A stretch of 64,000 bases of DNA from Bradyrhizobium guangzhouense (GCF_004114955.1 NZ_CP030053.1:4092001-4156000), one strand, 5' to 3'; counted from the first letter of the stretch, positions 42,289-50,735 are shown. Numbers and translations are program-made. The notes: generated by a model from the letters alone, not told the origin.

Positions 42289-42300
42289 TTTAAGCTTAAA
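42289..42300. promoter_or_regulatory. Palindrome upstream of the kynurenine operon, candidate regulator site
   Basis: TTTAAGCTTAAA is a perfect 12-bp palindrome in an AT-rich island, 75 bp before the formamidase start. Lrp/AsnC-type regulators such as KynR control kyn genes in other proteobacteria and prefer AT-rich palindromes, so an Lrp-type operator is a reasonable guess. No regulator gene lies next to it. The rest of this 153-bp gap holds no gene. Confidence 0.4.
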
Positions 42301-42367
42301 GGATTCGGAGGCGCTTGTGTTTCAGGCAAAGCGCGCTCCAGCCGAGATGCCATAGTTGGAGCGGCTC

Positions 42368-43645
42368 TTACGCCTTCTCCACCCCGCACCACTCCGCGAT
42401 GAACAGCGCCATCGCCTTGGTGGCCTTCTTCAGCGACTCCAGATCGATAAATTCGTTGAAGCCGTGCATCTCGCCGCCGCTGGCGCCGAAGCAGAGGCTC
42501 GGGATGCCGTGGTTGAGGCCGTAGAAGCGGGTGTCGGTCAGCGCGGTGAAGACGAGATCCTCGACCGCACCGCCATAGACCTTGTTGAAGGCCTTGCCGA
42601 AGGCCGCTTCCGGCGCAGCGGAATCGGTCAGCTCATAGCCTTCCGACAGGAAGCCGGACCATTCCACCTCGGGCGGATTGTTGGCGAGGAAGCGGTGGTT
42701 GCGCGAGGCTGCGGCGATGCATGCCAGGATTTCCTTCTGGTGATCGGCGATCGACCAGCCCGGCAGGACGGCGATGCGGCAATCGACGTCGCACCAGGCC
42801 GGGACGCTCGAAGCCCAGTCGCCACCCTTGATGATGCCGGGGTTGAAATTGATGGGATGATTGAGCGTCTTGAAATGACGGTCGGCCTTGGCCCGCTCGT
42901 TCCATTCGATCTCGAGCTTCTGCACCGCCTGGATCAGGTGATACGCCGCCATGATCGCGTTGGCGCCCGAGCCCGCATGCGCGACGTGCACGGGATGGCC
43001 CTTCACGCGCAGCCGAAACCAGATCACGCCGACCTGCGAGCGCACCATCTTGCCGCCGGTCGGCTCGGGAATGAAGCAGGCGTCGGCGCGATAGCCGCGC
43101 TGAAGCGTCGAGAGTGCGCCGACGCCGGTGCTTTCCTCCTCGATCACAGACTGGAAATGAATGCGCGCGGTCGGCTTCAGGCCGGCCGCCTTGATCGCGT
43201 CGAGCGCATAGAGTGCGCCGATCGTGCCCGACTTCATGTCGCAGGCGCCGCGGCCGAACATCTTGCCGTCCTTGATGACGGGCGAGAACGGCGGCGTATC
43301 CCACAGTTCCAGCGGGCCCGCGGGCACCACATCGCAGTGGCCCTGGAGGATCAGCGATCTGCCGGCCTCGGCGGCGGGACGATACGTGCCGACCACCGTG
43401 CGTGCTTTGGAAAAATCGTGCTCGATCGGCCCGAAGCCACGGAGGTCTTTCAAATCGTCGACATTGATGTGCCAGTCGTCGACCTCGTAGCCGCGCGCCC
43501 GCAGGAGGTCCCCGATCATGTCCTGGCACGGCCCCTCCGCCCCGCGCGTCGAGGGGATCGCGACGAAATCGCGTGTGGTCGCAAGCTGGGCTTCGAAGCC
43601 GGCATCGACGGCGTCAAGAATCCTCTGTTGCGTGTCGGCATCCAT
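42368..43645 (-). CDS. M20 family deacylase (ArgE/DapE type)
   Basis: This 425-residue zinc amidohydrolase has LILQGHCDVVPAGPLELWDTPPF with the first metal His and the catalytic Asp, MFGRGACDMKSGTIG with the bridging Asp, and VIEEESTGVGALSTL with the catalytic and metal-binding Glu pair. LEVNGP-like dimerisation strands follow, and TDTRFYGLNHGIPSLCFG carries the C-terminal metal His. Such enzymes remove acyl groups from amino acids. It lies upstream of the kynurenine operon but 154 bp away, so a shared role is not evident. ATG 43645 is used; 43663 is also possible. Confidence 0.9.
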   Translation of the reverse strand: MDADTQQRILDAVDAGFEAQLATTRDFVAIPSTRGAEGPCQDMIGDLLRARGYEVDDWHINVDDLKDLRGFGPIEHDFSKARTVVGTYRPAAEAGRSLILQGHCDVVPAGPLELWDTPPFSPVIKDGKMFGRGACDMKSGTIGALYALDAIKAAGLKPTARIHFQSVIEEESTGVGALSTLQRGYRADACFIPEPTGGKMVRSQVGVIWFRLRVKGHPVHVAHAGSGANAIMAAYHLIQAVQKLEIEWNERAKADRHFKTLNHPINFNPGIIKGGDWASSVPAWCDVDCRIAVLPGWSIADHQKEILACIAAASRNHRFLANNPPEVEWSGFLSEGYELTDSAAPEAAFGKAFNKVYGGAVEDLVFTALTDTRFYGLNHGIPSLCFGASGGEMHGFNEFIDLESLKKATKAMALFIAEWCGVEKA

Positions 43646-43697
43646 CGGGCAAGCTCCGGGCATCCATTGATCGAGGGTGCGCGCAAGCTAGCCGATT

Positions 43698-44435
43698 TCA
43701 GCCGTTCGGGTACTCCACAAAATATGCATCCCGCAATGCATCTTCGAGCAGGCGGCCTTCGGAATAGCCATTTAATGTCGCGGGCCGGCTCACACCATCG
43801 AGCAACCGCGGGCACGGCTCCGGCGCGCCGAGAACGGTTCGGACCGGAATGCGCTCGGCATAAATGGGCAATTCGTAGTCCTCATCGTCGTCGGCGACAC
43901 CTTTGGCGCGGACTTTCGCGGAGGCCTCCTCGATCTCCATCGCGATGAATGAGGTCGCCTTGATCTCCTGGAAGTTGCTGGCGCGCAGGCTCGCGGTGCG
44001 ATCCGGGAAGAAGCGGTCGACCATCGCGACCACGGCGCGCTCCTTCTCCGCGGGATCGGTGACGAGATAGGCGGTGCCGAACGCCATCACCGCGCGGTAG
44101 TCGGCAGAGTGGTTGAAGCCACAGCGCGCCAGCACGAGGCTGTCGAGATGGGCGACCGTCAGGCAAACCCGCTCGCCCCTGGCCTGGTTGCGCAGCATGC
44201 GGCTGGCGCTCGAGCCGTGCCAATAGAGCTTGGTCCCCTCGCGCCAGAAGAAAGTCGGCGTGCAATAGGGCTGACCGTCGATCACGTAGGAGACGTGGCA
44301 CAGCATCGAGGAATCCAGGATGCGGTGAACGATAGCGTGATCGTAGAAGCCGCGGTCGTGCCGGCGCTTCACCTGGTTGCGCACTGATGTCGGATAGGAT
44401 TCTTGATAGGACTTTTGGCTTTCGGTCTGGCTCAC
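43698..44435 (-). CDS. PNPOx-like flavin-binding protein (split-barrel)
   Basis: This 245-residue protein belongs to the pyridoxamine-5-phosphate-oxidase-like split-barrel group. It has HRILDSSMLCHVSYVIDGQPYCTPTFFWR, LYWHGSSASRML and VCLTVAHLDSLVLARCGFNHSADYRAVMAFGTA, with FQEIKATSFIAMEIEE further on. The start is GTG 44435, set by AGGAGC. It is divergent from a MocR-type regulator. Such pairs are common, and the regulator often controls the PNPOx-like gene. It may bind FMN or F420 in the cytoplasm; the substrate is unknown. Confidence 0.85.
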   Translation of the reverse strand: MSQTESQKSYQESYPTSVRNQVKRRHDRGFYDHAIVHRILDSSMLCHVSYVIDGQPYCTPTFFWREGTKLYWHGSSASRMLRNQARGERVCLTVAHLDSLVLARCGFNHSADYRAVMAFGTAYLVTDPAEKERAVVAMVDRFFPDRTASLRASNFQEIKATSFIAMEIEEASAKVRAKGVADDDEDYELPIYAERIPVRTVLGAPEPCPRLLDGVSRPATLNGYSEGRLLEDALRDAYFVEYPNG

Positions 44436-44510
44436 GGCCGCTCCTGTCGTGTCTTCAACACTTCCAGGCCAGTTGTAGCGTCGCATTTGGTCTGCGATAG
44501 TGCCAATTCC

Positions 44511-45980
44511 ATGCAAAAAATTCCGACCAATTCACTCTCCTCGGCGAAGGCCGAGCTGCCGCTCGATCTCACCGGGCCGCACATCACCGCCGGTGCCTCC
44601 TCGGCGCACCGGTTGTACCAGGCGCTGTGCGAGATGATCGTTTCTGGCCTCGTCATGCCAGGCGAGCCGCTGCCGCCATCGCGCACGCTGGCCGGGCAGA
44701 CCGGCTTTCGGCGCAACGCGGTGGTCACAGCTTACGAGCGCCTGATTGCCGACGGATTTGCGCAAGCAACCGTCGGCTCCGGCACGTTCGTGGCCGCGCG
44801 CATACCGGCGCGCGCCGCCGCCACCAAGAAACCGAAAGTGATCGTCGAGACGCCGAAACAAGGCGCACTCTCGCTTGGCTGCACCCATATCGACGAGCGC
44901 GCGGTGCAACGCTTTCGTGCCTTCGTCGGCCGGCGGATGCGCGCCTTTGGTGGCGAGCACCTGCATTATGGCGACCCGCGCGGCAGCCGTGAGCTGCGCG
45001 TCGCGATCGCCGATCATCTGCTGTCGGCGCGAGGCTTGCGCTGCGATCCCGACCAGATCATGCTCACGTCAGGCACGTTGCATACGCTGCGCATCGTGCT
45101 GGGCGCTCTCTTGAAACCGAGCGATCAAGTCTGGTGCGAGGATCCCGGCTATCCCACTGCGCGTAAGGCGATCACACAATGCGGTTACCGCACGATCCCC
45201 GTTCCCGTTGACGCGCAGGGCCTGCAAGTCGCGAAGGGCCGCACCGCCGCACCACACGCACGCGCGGCCTATGTCACACCGTCGCATCAGTTTCCGCTGG
45301 GCGTGCAGATGTCGATGCCGCGCCGGCTCGAGCTGCTGGACTGGGCGAAGCAGGCCGGCGCCTTTGTATTCGAGGACGATTACGACAGCGAGTTCCGCTA
45401 TGACGGCGCGCCATTGATGTCGCTCGCCGGCATCGACCATCTGCAGCGCGTGATCTACATGGGCACCTTCGCCAAGACTCTGTTTCCAGGCTTGCGCATC
45501 GGCTATTGCGCCCTCCCCGAACGCCTGATCGGCGACGTCACGGCCGCGCGCGCCGCACTCGATCGCTTCCCTGCGACGCTGATGGAAGGCGCGGTCGCCG
45601 ACATGCTCAATTCCGGCGCATTCGCGGCGAACCTGAAGCGGGTGCGAAAGCTCTATCGTGAGGCGCGCGATGCGCTGGCCGAAACGCTCGAAGCCGCATC
45701 CGATGGCGCGCTGTCGGTCCCGGTGCCGTCACAAGGCCTGCACCTCGTGGCACGGTTCGATCCATCGGTTGCCTCCGCGGTCGCGGCTGAGGCGAAGCAG
45801 GCGGCAGACGCGGAAGGCTGGCTGCTCGCCGACACCTATGCGCGGGTACGGCCCCTGCCCGGTTTCGTGCTGGGATTTTCGGGGCACGCGGTTCCACAGC
45901 TCGTAGCCGCCGCGGAACGACTTGCAAAGGAATCGCGCGCCAGATTGCGCGCCAAGGGCCGTCAGGCCCGGCGGGCCTGA
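44511..45980 (+). CDS. MocR-type GntR/aminotransferase transcriptional regulator
   Basis: This 489-residue chimeric regulator has an N-terminal GntR winged helix (RLYQALCEMIVSGLVMPGEPLPPSRTLAGQTGFRRNAVVTAYERL). A linker joins it to a class-I aminotransferase-like domain with LHYGDPRGSRELRVAIADHLLSARGL, EDPGYPTAR, FEDDYDSEFRYDG, and the PLP Lys in GTFAKTLFPGLRIGY. MocR proteins sense PLP or related ligands. It is divergent from the PNPOx-like gene with a 75-bp shared promoter region, so the two probably form a regulatory pair. Confidence 0.92.
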   Translation: MQKIPTNSLSSAKAELPLDLTGPHITAGASSAHRLYQALCEMIVSGLVMPGEPLPPSRTLAGQTGFRRNAVVTAYERLIADGFAQATVGSGTFVAARIPARAAATKKPKVIVETPKQGALSLGCTHIDERAVQRFRAFVGRRMRAFGGEHLHYGDPRGSRELRVAIADHLLSARGLRCDPDQIMLTSGTLHTLRIVLGALLKPSDQVWCEDPGYPTARKAITQCGYRTIPVPVDAQGLQVAKGRTAAPHARAAYVTPSHQFPLGVQMSMPRRLELLDWAKQAGAFVFEDDYDSEFRYDGAPLMSLAGIDHLQRVIYMGTFAKTLFPGLRIGYCALPERLIGDVTAARAALDRFPATLMEGAVADMLNSGAFAANLKRVRKLYREARDALAETLEAASDGALSVPVPSQGLHLVARFDPSVASAVAAEAKQAADAEGWLLADTYARVRPLPGFVLGFSGHAVPQLVAAAERLAKESRARLRAKGRQARRA

Positions 45981-46049
45981 CGAAGGTTCACTATCAAAGT
46001 CGAAGGCTGCCGCTTAACGTGGCAAAATCGATTCCGGGATTCTCTCATC

Positions 46050-46307
46050 ATGTCACCTGTCGCCTCACTCGGCCGCGCAGCCGGTCTTCTGCTCCTGATC
46101 TTCTCCGCGCTTGCTTCGGCGGCAAACGCGACCACGGTTGGGCGTGAGCAGGATATCGTTGATCTCAAGCTCGGCCAGCGCGTGCAGGTGGATGACGGAA
46201 CCTGTCCGGCAGGACAGGTCAAGGAAGTGCGCGGCTCGAAGATGACGGACAAGGGCGTGGCGCGAACGGCATCCTGCGTGCCGCGGTTCGGTCCGAAGTC
46301 GAGGTGA
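46050..46307 (+). CDS. Small secreted protein (DUF6719-like)
   Basis: This 85-residue exported protein has a signal peptide (GLLLLIFSALASAANA). A compact domain follows: GREQDIVDLKLGQRVQVDDGTC, then PAGQVKEVRGSKMTDKGVAR and two Cys (TC and SC) that could pair. The pattern resembles the small rhizobial family I know as DUF6719, but that name is from memory. Its function is unknown. It is followed directly by a palindromic repeat. Confidence 0.7.
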   Translation: MSPVASLGRAAGLLLLIFSALASAANATTVGREQDIVDLKLGQRVQVDDGTCPAGQVKEVRGSKMTDKGVARTASCVPRFGPKSR

Positions 46308-46308
46308 C

Positions 46309-46405
46309 GAGCATGATCCGGATCCGAGGGGCCGCGTTAGCGCAAAGAGTGAAGCGGTTTTCCGACGCGACATCAGCGGAGCGCGTTTGCGCGGAGATCA
46401 TGCTC
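46309..46405. repeat. 97-bp Rhizobiales-type palindromic element
   Basis: The ends are exact inverted repeats (GAGCATGATC at 46309-46318, GATCATGCTC at 46396-46405). The inside contains GAAGCGGTTTTCCGA, as in the dispersed 'GAGCATGATC' elements seen throughout bradyrhizobial intergenic DNA. It sits between two convergent small secreted-protein genes. Confidence 0.7.
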
Positions 46406-46418
46406 AAACAATAAACCC

Positions 46419-46784
46419 TTAAGACTTCGCCGGGTCGAACATGCACTGCAAGGTCGGCTTGGCGATCTTGGTGAAGGTCGCGCCGATCTCGCCTTGCTTC
46501 GCCGCCGGCACCCAATCGGTCTCGATCGTGGGAACCCCTGTTTCGCTGATGCCGCGCAGCAGCGCCTCGCGCAGGTCGCGATCCTCGACGACGGCTGCGG
46601 CATGATCATGCAGGCAGCCGCAAACCTCTTCCGGATGTTCCCAGCGCCCGAGCATGCGCGGCGCACATTGTCTCACGAACTCGGTGCGCGGATCGGGCAA
46701 GCGGCTTGGTGAGCGTACCTGCGCCTGAACGGAGCTGATGGTCAGAAGGGAGAGACACGCCGCGGCGCAGACACGAAGGTACAT
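46419..46784 (-). CDS. Small secreted hypothetical protein (121 aa)
   Basis: This 121-residue exported protein has a signal peptide (MYLRVCAAACLSLLTISSVQA). The mature part is rich in Arg and Glu with four Cys (RQCAPRM, EVCGCLHDH, LQCMFD). Two of them form a CxC motif. The helical body DLREALLRGISETGVPTIE is followed by the Cys near the end. I do not recognise a family. It has no operon partner in the same direction except the 54-residue peptide gene just upstream. Confidence 0.7.
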   Translation of the reverse strand: MYLRVCAAACLSLLTISSVQAQVRSPSRLPDPRTEFVRQCAPRMLGRWEHPEEVCGCLHDHAAAVVEDRDLREALLRGISETGVPTIETDWVPAAKQGEIGATFTKIAKPTLQCMFDPAKS

Positions 46785-46822
46785 GATGGCGCCTTTGCGG
46801 GCTGATTTTTCTTGTTTGAGGG

Positions 46823-46987
46823 TCAGAAGCGCGCCGCCACAACGATCGGCTGCGGCGCCGTGGTTGATATCGGCGAGCCGCTGTACTGGAAGGTGCCGAT
46901 GCCGGGCAGGTTGCCGTCGGGTGTTCCGGCGAGCGAGGAACCGGCGAGCACGAAACCGAAAGCAAGGATGAAGCTGAGCGCGCGCAT
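46823..46987 (-). CDS. Small secreted peptide (54 aa)
   Basis: A very short gene with a CGGAGAC ribosome-binding site before ATG 46987 encodes a signal peptide (LSFILAFGFVLAGSSLA). A mature peptide of about 34 residues follows (GTPDGNLPGIGTFQYSGSPI and TTAPQPIVVAARF). The peptide is Gly/Pro/Ser-rich and unstructured in appearance. The longer open frame upstream lacks a start signal. I know no function; the family seems limited to bradyrhizobia. Confidence 0.6.
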   Translation of the reverse strand: MRALSFILAFGFVLAGSSLAGTPDGNLPGIGTFQYSGSPISTTAPQPIVVAARF

Positions 46988-47396
46988 GGGATGTCTCCGA
47001 ATTGCGTGGCCGGCGGTGCCGCCGTCGTCGTTGTCACCCTGATAACCATCAGCGGTTTCTCCCGTGATGCGCCCAAAGCCCAAAATGGTTTCGTTCCCGG
47101 TGAGAATTGTTTCGTCGCCCGCGACGCGATGAAACAATCGCCTGAAAACTTCAATCATTTCAGATGGGGCGCTTGATGGTTTGAACCGGGATGAGAGCGA
47201 CCGTTCGCGTCAGTCGAGGCAAGGCGGTCATATCCGCGACGTCCGCGCTTCACATGCATTTTACGGTTTTCTGCTGAAGAGGTCGGCAAACGAGGGCCAG
47301 TCCCGCCGATGAACCCAGAATCGATCGGACGCGACCGAAGCCTTCGAAACCGAACGGCCCGTCATTATCAGGGCCCATAGTTGAGGGATGGCCATC
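46988..47396. other. Intergenic region without recognised gene
   Basis: This stretch of about 400 bp separates the 54-residue peptide gene from a possible plus-strand gene at 47397. No credible ORF with a ribosome-binding site or strong hairpin was found. It should hold promoters for the peptide gene and for whatever starts at 47397. Confidence 0.5.
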
Positions 47397-47603
47397 ATGT
47401 TGGCGCAAGATCGCGCAACGGCGCGCGACGCGGCGCAGCCTACGGACCGCGCCGATCGAGAGATCAGCGTCCGCGCCGGTTCGACCGGCGCAATGGCGCT
47501 GCAATCAGGACGCGGCTACGAGGCCGCGCCCCAAGCGTTCGTGCGGCTGAGCGGCTCGCACCTCGTGAAACCGCGCGTGAAGCGCGATCACATCACTGAC
47601 TGA
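47397..47603 (+). CDS. Possible small hypothetical protein (68 aa)
   Basis: An ORF with GAGGG nine bases before ATG 47397 encodes a polar 68-residue protein (MLAQDRATARDAAQPTDRAD, then REISVRAGSTGAMALQ). It has no signal peptide or known motif. The last codons lie in the tandem repeat at 47591-47674. The gene is plausible but could be a chance frame. Confidence 0.4.
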   Translation: MLAQDRATARDAAQPTDRADREISVRAGSTGAMALQSGRGYEAAPQAFVRLSGSHLVKPRVKRDHITD

Positions 47604-47674
47604 ACGCAAGTGCGTCACTGAGTGAACGCAAGTGCATCACTGGGTGAACGCAATTGCGTCACTGAGTGAAGAAG
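47591..47674. repeat. 22-bp tandem repeat at the creA 3' end
   Basis: The unit CGTCACTGAGTGAACGCAAG-TG is repeated 3.8 times at an exact 22-bp period (47591-47612, 47613-47634, 47635-47656 and the partial copy 47657-47674). The copies differ at a few bases. The last copy includes the C-terminal codons and stop of creA (FFTQ-stop), and the first the end of the possible gene at 47397-47603. It looks like duplication of the creA 3' end. Confidence 0.85.
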
Positions 47675-48207
47675 TCGCCGCACTTCTGGACGTTCGCGTC
47701 GGCCGGTCCCCACGGTATGATCGGCACGGTCGAGGTCGAGTTCTTCGGCGATCCCTCGATCAGCTTGTCCGAATAGACCATGTAGACCAGCACATTGCGC
47801 TTGGCGTCACAGCCGCGCACGATCTGCATCTTCTTGAAGAAGAGCGAGCGGCGCCTGCGGAACATGTCGTCGCCCTGCTCCATCTTCTCCCTGAACTTGA
47901 TCGGCCCGATCTGGCGGCAGGCGAGCGAGACGTCCGAAACCTCTTCGGCAAGTCCCAGCCAGCCTTTGAAGCCCCCTCTCTCCGGCACCGTGAAATGACA
48001 GGCCACGCCCTCGACCTCGGGGTCGTCGAGGCCGTAGGTCGCGAGCTTGTCATTCGGGCTCATCCACTTGAATACCGTCGAGCGGCGGAAGATGAGATCC
48101 GGCTCGTCGGCGGCTTGCGCGCCCGTCGCGGGCAAGACCACAGCCAGGAGGAATAAAGCGAGGCCTTTCAAGCGGATGCCGGAAAGACCGGGGAAACGAG
48201 ATGACAT
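47659..48207 (-). CDS. creA: CreA family protein, exported
   Basis: This 182-residue exported protein has a signal peptide ending GAQA. The CreA domain follows: EPDLIFRRSTVFKWMSPNDKLATYGLDDPEVEGVACHFTVPERGG and GGFKGWLGLAEEVSDVSLACRQIGPI. Further on come the RRRRSLFFKKMQIVRGCDAKRNVLVYMVYSDKLIEGSPKNS segment and a final Cys. CreA is widespread in proteobacteria and has no known biochemical role. A CGGAGAA ribosome-binding site sets the start. The stop codon lies in a tandem repeat. Confidence 0.93.
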   Translation of the reverse strand: MSSRFPGLSGIRLKGLALFLLAVVLPATGAQAADEPDLIFRRSTVFKWMSPNDKLATYGLDDPEVEGVACHFTVPERGGFKGWLGLAEEVSDVSLACRQIGPIKFREKMEQGDDMFRRRRSLFFKKMQIVRGCDAKRNVLVYMVYSDKLIEGSPKNSTSTVPIIPWGPADANVQKCGDFFTQ

Positions 48208-48415
48208 GAAGTTCTCCGGTAAAAAGTCCCTGCAATGTAGGCATGGAAAGTCGCGTCAGGAAGGTGACGGCAGGCGGGCGCGGCCGCCGTTTACCGCTCC
48301 GTGAGGCTTTTTTGTTACGTCTTGAACAAAAGTAGCGGACGGCAGAACCGCCGTGCTGGTGAACGCGTATCCCCTCTGCGACACTAACGTCTGATTTGGA
48401 TTGTGGATTCGAGGA

Positions 48416-50077
48416 ATGAATAGCGTGAACGGGTCCCCTTTTTCGGCCACGCCTGTCAGGCTGTGGCAGGTCGCGATTTTGGCGGCGGCGGGCGCGATCG
48501 GAACGGCGAGCCAGGCGGAAGCAGCGTTTTACTATTATCCGGATTACTCGGACGGAGCCTACGGACGGCAGCCGCGGTACATCGAGGAGCCGCGACTGAA
48601 GCCGCAGAAGCGCCGCGCGGCAGCCGCAAGGAACAAGAAAGAGACCGTCGTCGAGAAAGAGACCGGCGCGAAACCGCAAGGTCCGCTCGTCATCGTGGTC
48701 TCGATCGAGCGGCAGAAGGTGACGATCTACGACTCCAACGGCGTCTTCGCGGAAGCACCGGTGTCGACCGGCATGAAGGGCCACGCGACGCCGATGGGTG
48801 TGTTCAGCGTCATCCAGAAGCACAAATTCCACCACTCCAACATCTATAGCGGCGCGCCGATGCCGTACATGCAGCGGATCACCTGGTCCGGCGTCGCCAT
48901 GCATGCCGGCGTGCTGCCGGGCTATCCGGCCTCGCACGGTTGCATCCGCATGCCGATGGCATTCGCGGTGAAGATGTGGAACTGGACCAAGATGGGCGCG
49001 CGCGTGATCGTCACGCCGGGCCAGATGGCGCCGCAAAGCTTCTCGCATCCGATGCTCGCGTCCCTGCGCGTCCCGCCGCAGCCCGCAGCCAGCCTCCAGC
49101 CGACGACGAGCGTCGGCGACAAGGCGGACAAGGGCGCGCCTGACACCAAGGTCGCGGACGCAAAGCCTGTTGAAACGAAGACCGCCAGCGCCGACGGCGT
49201 GCTCGAGCTGCGCTCCACGGTCGGCCACACCGTGATGTCGGATGCGACCACCGGCAATGCGCCGGTTCGCGAAGAAGCCGCCAAGACTGAGGTCGAGACT
49301 GAGGTCAAGACCGACACCAAGTCTGACGAGGCTTCCGAACCGGCCAAGCAGCCCGATACAGTTGCGAAGACGGACGAATCCGCCAAGCCCGCCGATGCGG
49401 CGAGCATCGAAGCAAAGCCCACGGAGGCTGCGGAAGCTCCCAAGGCGACGTCAGACGAGAAGCCGGTCGACAAGGTCGAGACCATCAAGTCCGAACAGTC
49501 CGAACCCGCGAAGGTCGAGGTGCCGAAGGCGGAAGCGCCCGCGCAAGCTGCTTTGCCCGATGCGAAGAAAGACCAGACCCGCATCGCCGATCCCGCGCCT
49601 TCCGTAAAGCCGGACCTGCCGAAGCGGACCGGCCAGATTGCGGTGTTCATCAGCCGCAAGGACTCCAAGCTCTATGTGCGGCAGAACTTCGCGCCGCTGT
49701 TCGACGTGCCCGTCACGATCGCGGCGAGCGATCGGCCGCTCGGGACCCATGTCTTCACGGCCGAGGTCGACAAGTCCGATTCGAATGCGCTGCACTGGTC
49801 GGTGGTGTCGCTGCCGGTTTCCGTCCGTGCTGCGGCACGCGACGATGATGGCCGTGTCGTGCACCGGCGTGGCGCCGCCGTGATCCCTGTTGCCGCAAAG
49901 CCCGTGGTGACGCCCGATAGCCCGGCCGAGGCCCTGGATCGCATCACGATCCCGGCCGACGCCATGGCGAAGATCAACGAGATGCTCACGTCGGGCGGCT
50001 CGGTCATCGTCTCCGACCAGGGCATCAACCAGGGTGAGACCGGCGAAGGCACCGACTTCATCGTCCGCCTTTACTGA
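48416..50077 (+). CDS. L,D-transpeptidase (YkuD) with a long linker and a second, degenerate C-terminal domain
   Basis: This 553-residue envelope protein has an N-terminal signal or anchor (VAILAAAGAIGTASQAEA), then a YkuD domain (residues about 75-200). IVVSIERQKVTIYDSNGVFAE opens it, and the active site is GVAMHAGVLPGYPASHGCIRMP with Cys176. A linker of about 190 residues is rich in Ala, Lys, Glu, Thr and Pro. The last 150 residues (QIAVFISRKDSKLYVRQNFA...VIVSDQ) look like a second YkuD-type fold without the catalytic Cys. The enzyme forms 3-3 peptidoglycan crosslinks. ATG 48416 is used; GTG 48425 has better spacing from GAGGA. Confidence 0.88.
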   Translation: MNSVNGSPFSATPVRLWQVAILAAAGAIGTASQAEAAFYYYPDYSDGAYGRQPRYIEEPRLKPQKRRAAAARNKKETVVEKETGAKPQGPLVIVVSIERQKVTIYDSNGVFAEAPVSTGMKGHATPMGVFSVIQKHKFHHSNIYSGAPMPYMQRITWSGVAMHAGVLPGYPASHGCIRMPMAFAVKMWNWTKMGARVIVTPGQMAPQSFSHPMLASLRVPPQPAASLQPTTSVGDKADKGAPDTKVADAKPVETKTASADGVLELRSTVGHTVMSDATTGNAPVREEAAKTEVETEVKTDTKSDEASEPAKQPDTVAKTDESAKPADAASIEAKPTEAAEAPKATSDEKPVDKVETIKSEQSEPAKVEVPKAEAPAQAALPDAKKDQTRIADPAPSVKPDLPKRTGQIAVFISRKDSKLYVRQNFAPLFDVPVTIAASDRPLGTHVFTAEVDKSDSNALHWSVVSLPVSVRAAARDDDGRVVHRRGAAVIPVAAKPVVTPDSPAEALDRITIPADAMAKINEMLTSGGSVIVSDQGINQGETGEGTDFIVRLY

Positions 50078-50165
50078 GCCTGACGTCACGATAACGCGGT
50101 ATTGAGCGAGCCGGCCGCAACGGCGGAGTAAGCTCCATCCCGGATCACATCCGGGGGACACCGCC

Positions 50166-50735
50166 ATGTTGAACCGTAGGACAGTCGTCACCGCTGCGCT
50201 CCTCGCAGCAGCCGATTCGGCCACGCGCGTGCGGGCCGATGCCGGGATGAGTCGGATTTCGGCTTACGCCTTCTCATTCCCCGCGCTGTCCGGTGACGAC
50301 ATCCGCCTCGCCGCCTTCACCGGTAAGCCGCTGCTCATCGTCAATACGGCCTCGCTGTGCGGCTACACCCCACAATATGCCGGGCTGCAGGAGATCTGGA
50401 GCGAGTTTCGCCAGCGCGGCCTCACCGTGATCGGCGTGCCCTCCAATGATTTCGGCAGCCAGGAGCCCGGAGGCGCCAGCGAGATCTCGGAGACCGCGCA
50501 CCACCAATACGGCGTTACCTTTCCGATGACGGCCAAGGCGGTCGTGTCTGGGGCGAAGGCGCATCCCTTCTACAAATGGGCGGCCGAGGCGCGGCCCAAG
50601 GAAGTTCCGAAGTGGAACTTCCACAAATACCTGATCGGCCGCGACGGTTACATCGCCGAAGTCTTTCCGTCAGCCGTGGAGCCGGCCGACACGCGCGTCA
50701 AAACCGCGATAGCCCGGACATTGGCCGATAGTTGA
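50166..50735 (+). CDS. Glutathione peroxidase family protein, exported
   Basis: This 189-residue thioredoxin-fold peroxidase has an N-terminal twin-Arg-like signal (LNRRTVVTAALLAAADSA). Its active-site Cys65 is in NTASLCGYTPQYAGLQ, where SLCG replaces the common SKCG. GVPSNDFGSQEPGGASEI carries the family's Gln, and PKWNFHKYLIGRDG carries the Trp and Asn. The enzyme reduces hydroperoxides with thioredoxin or glutathione. It is probably periplasmic if the signal is used. It is a single gene. Confidence 0.92.
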   Translation: MLNRRTVVTAALLAAADSATRVRADAGMSRISAYAFSFPALSGDDIRLAAFTGKPLLIVNTASLCGYTPQYAGLQEIWSEFRQRGLTVIGVPSNDFGSQEPGGASEISETAHHQYGVTFPMTAKAVVSGAKAHPFYKWAAEARPKEVPKWNFHKYLIGRDGYIAEVFPSAVEPADTRVKTAIARTLADS

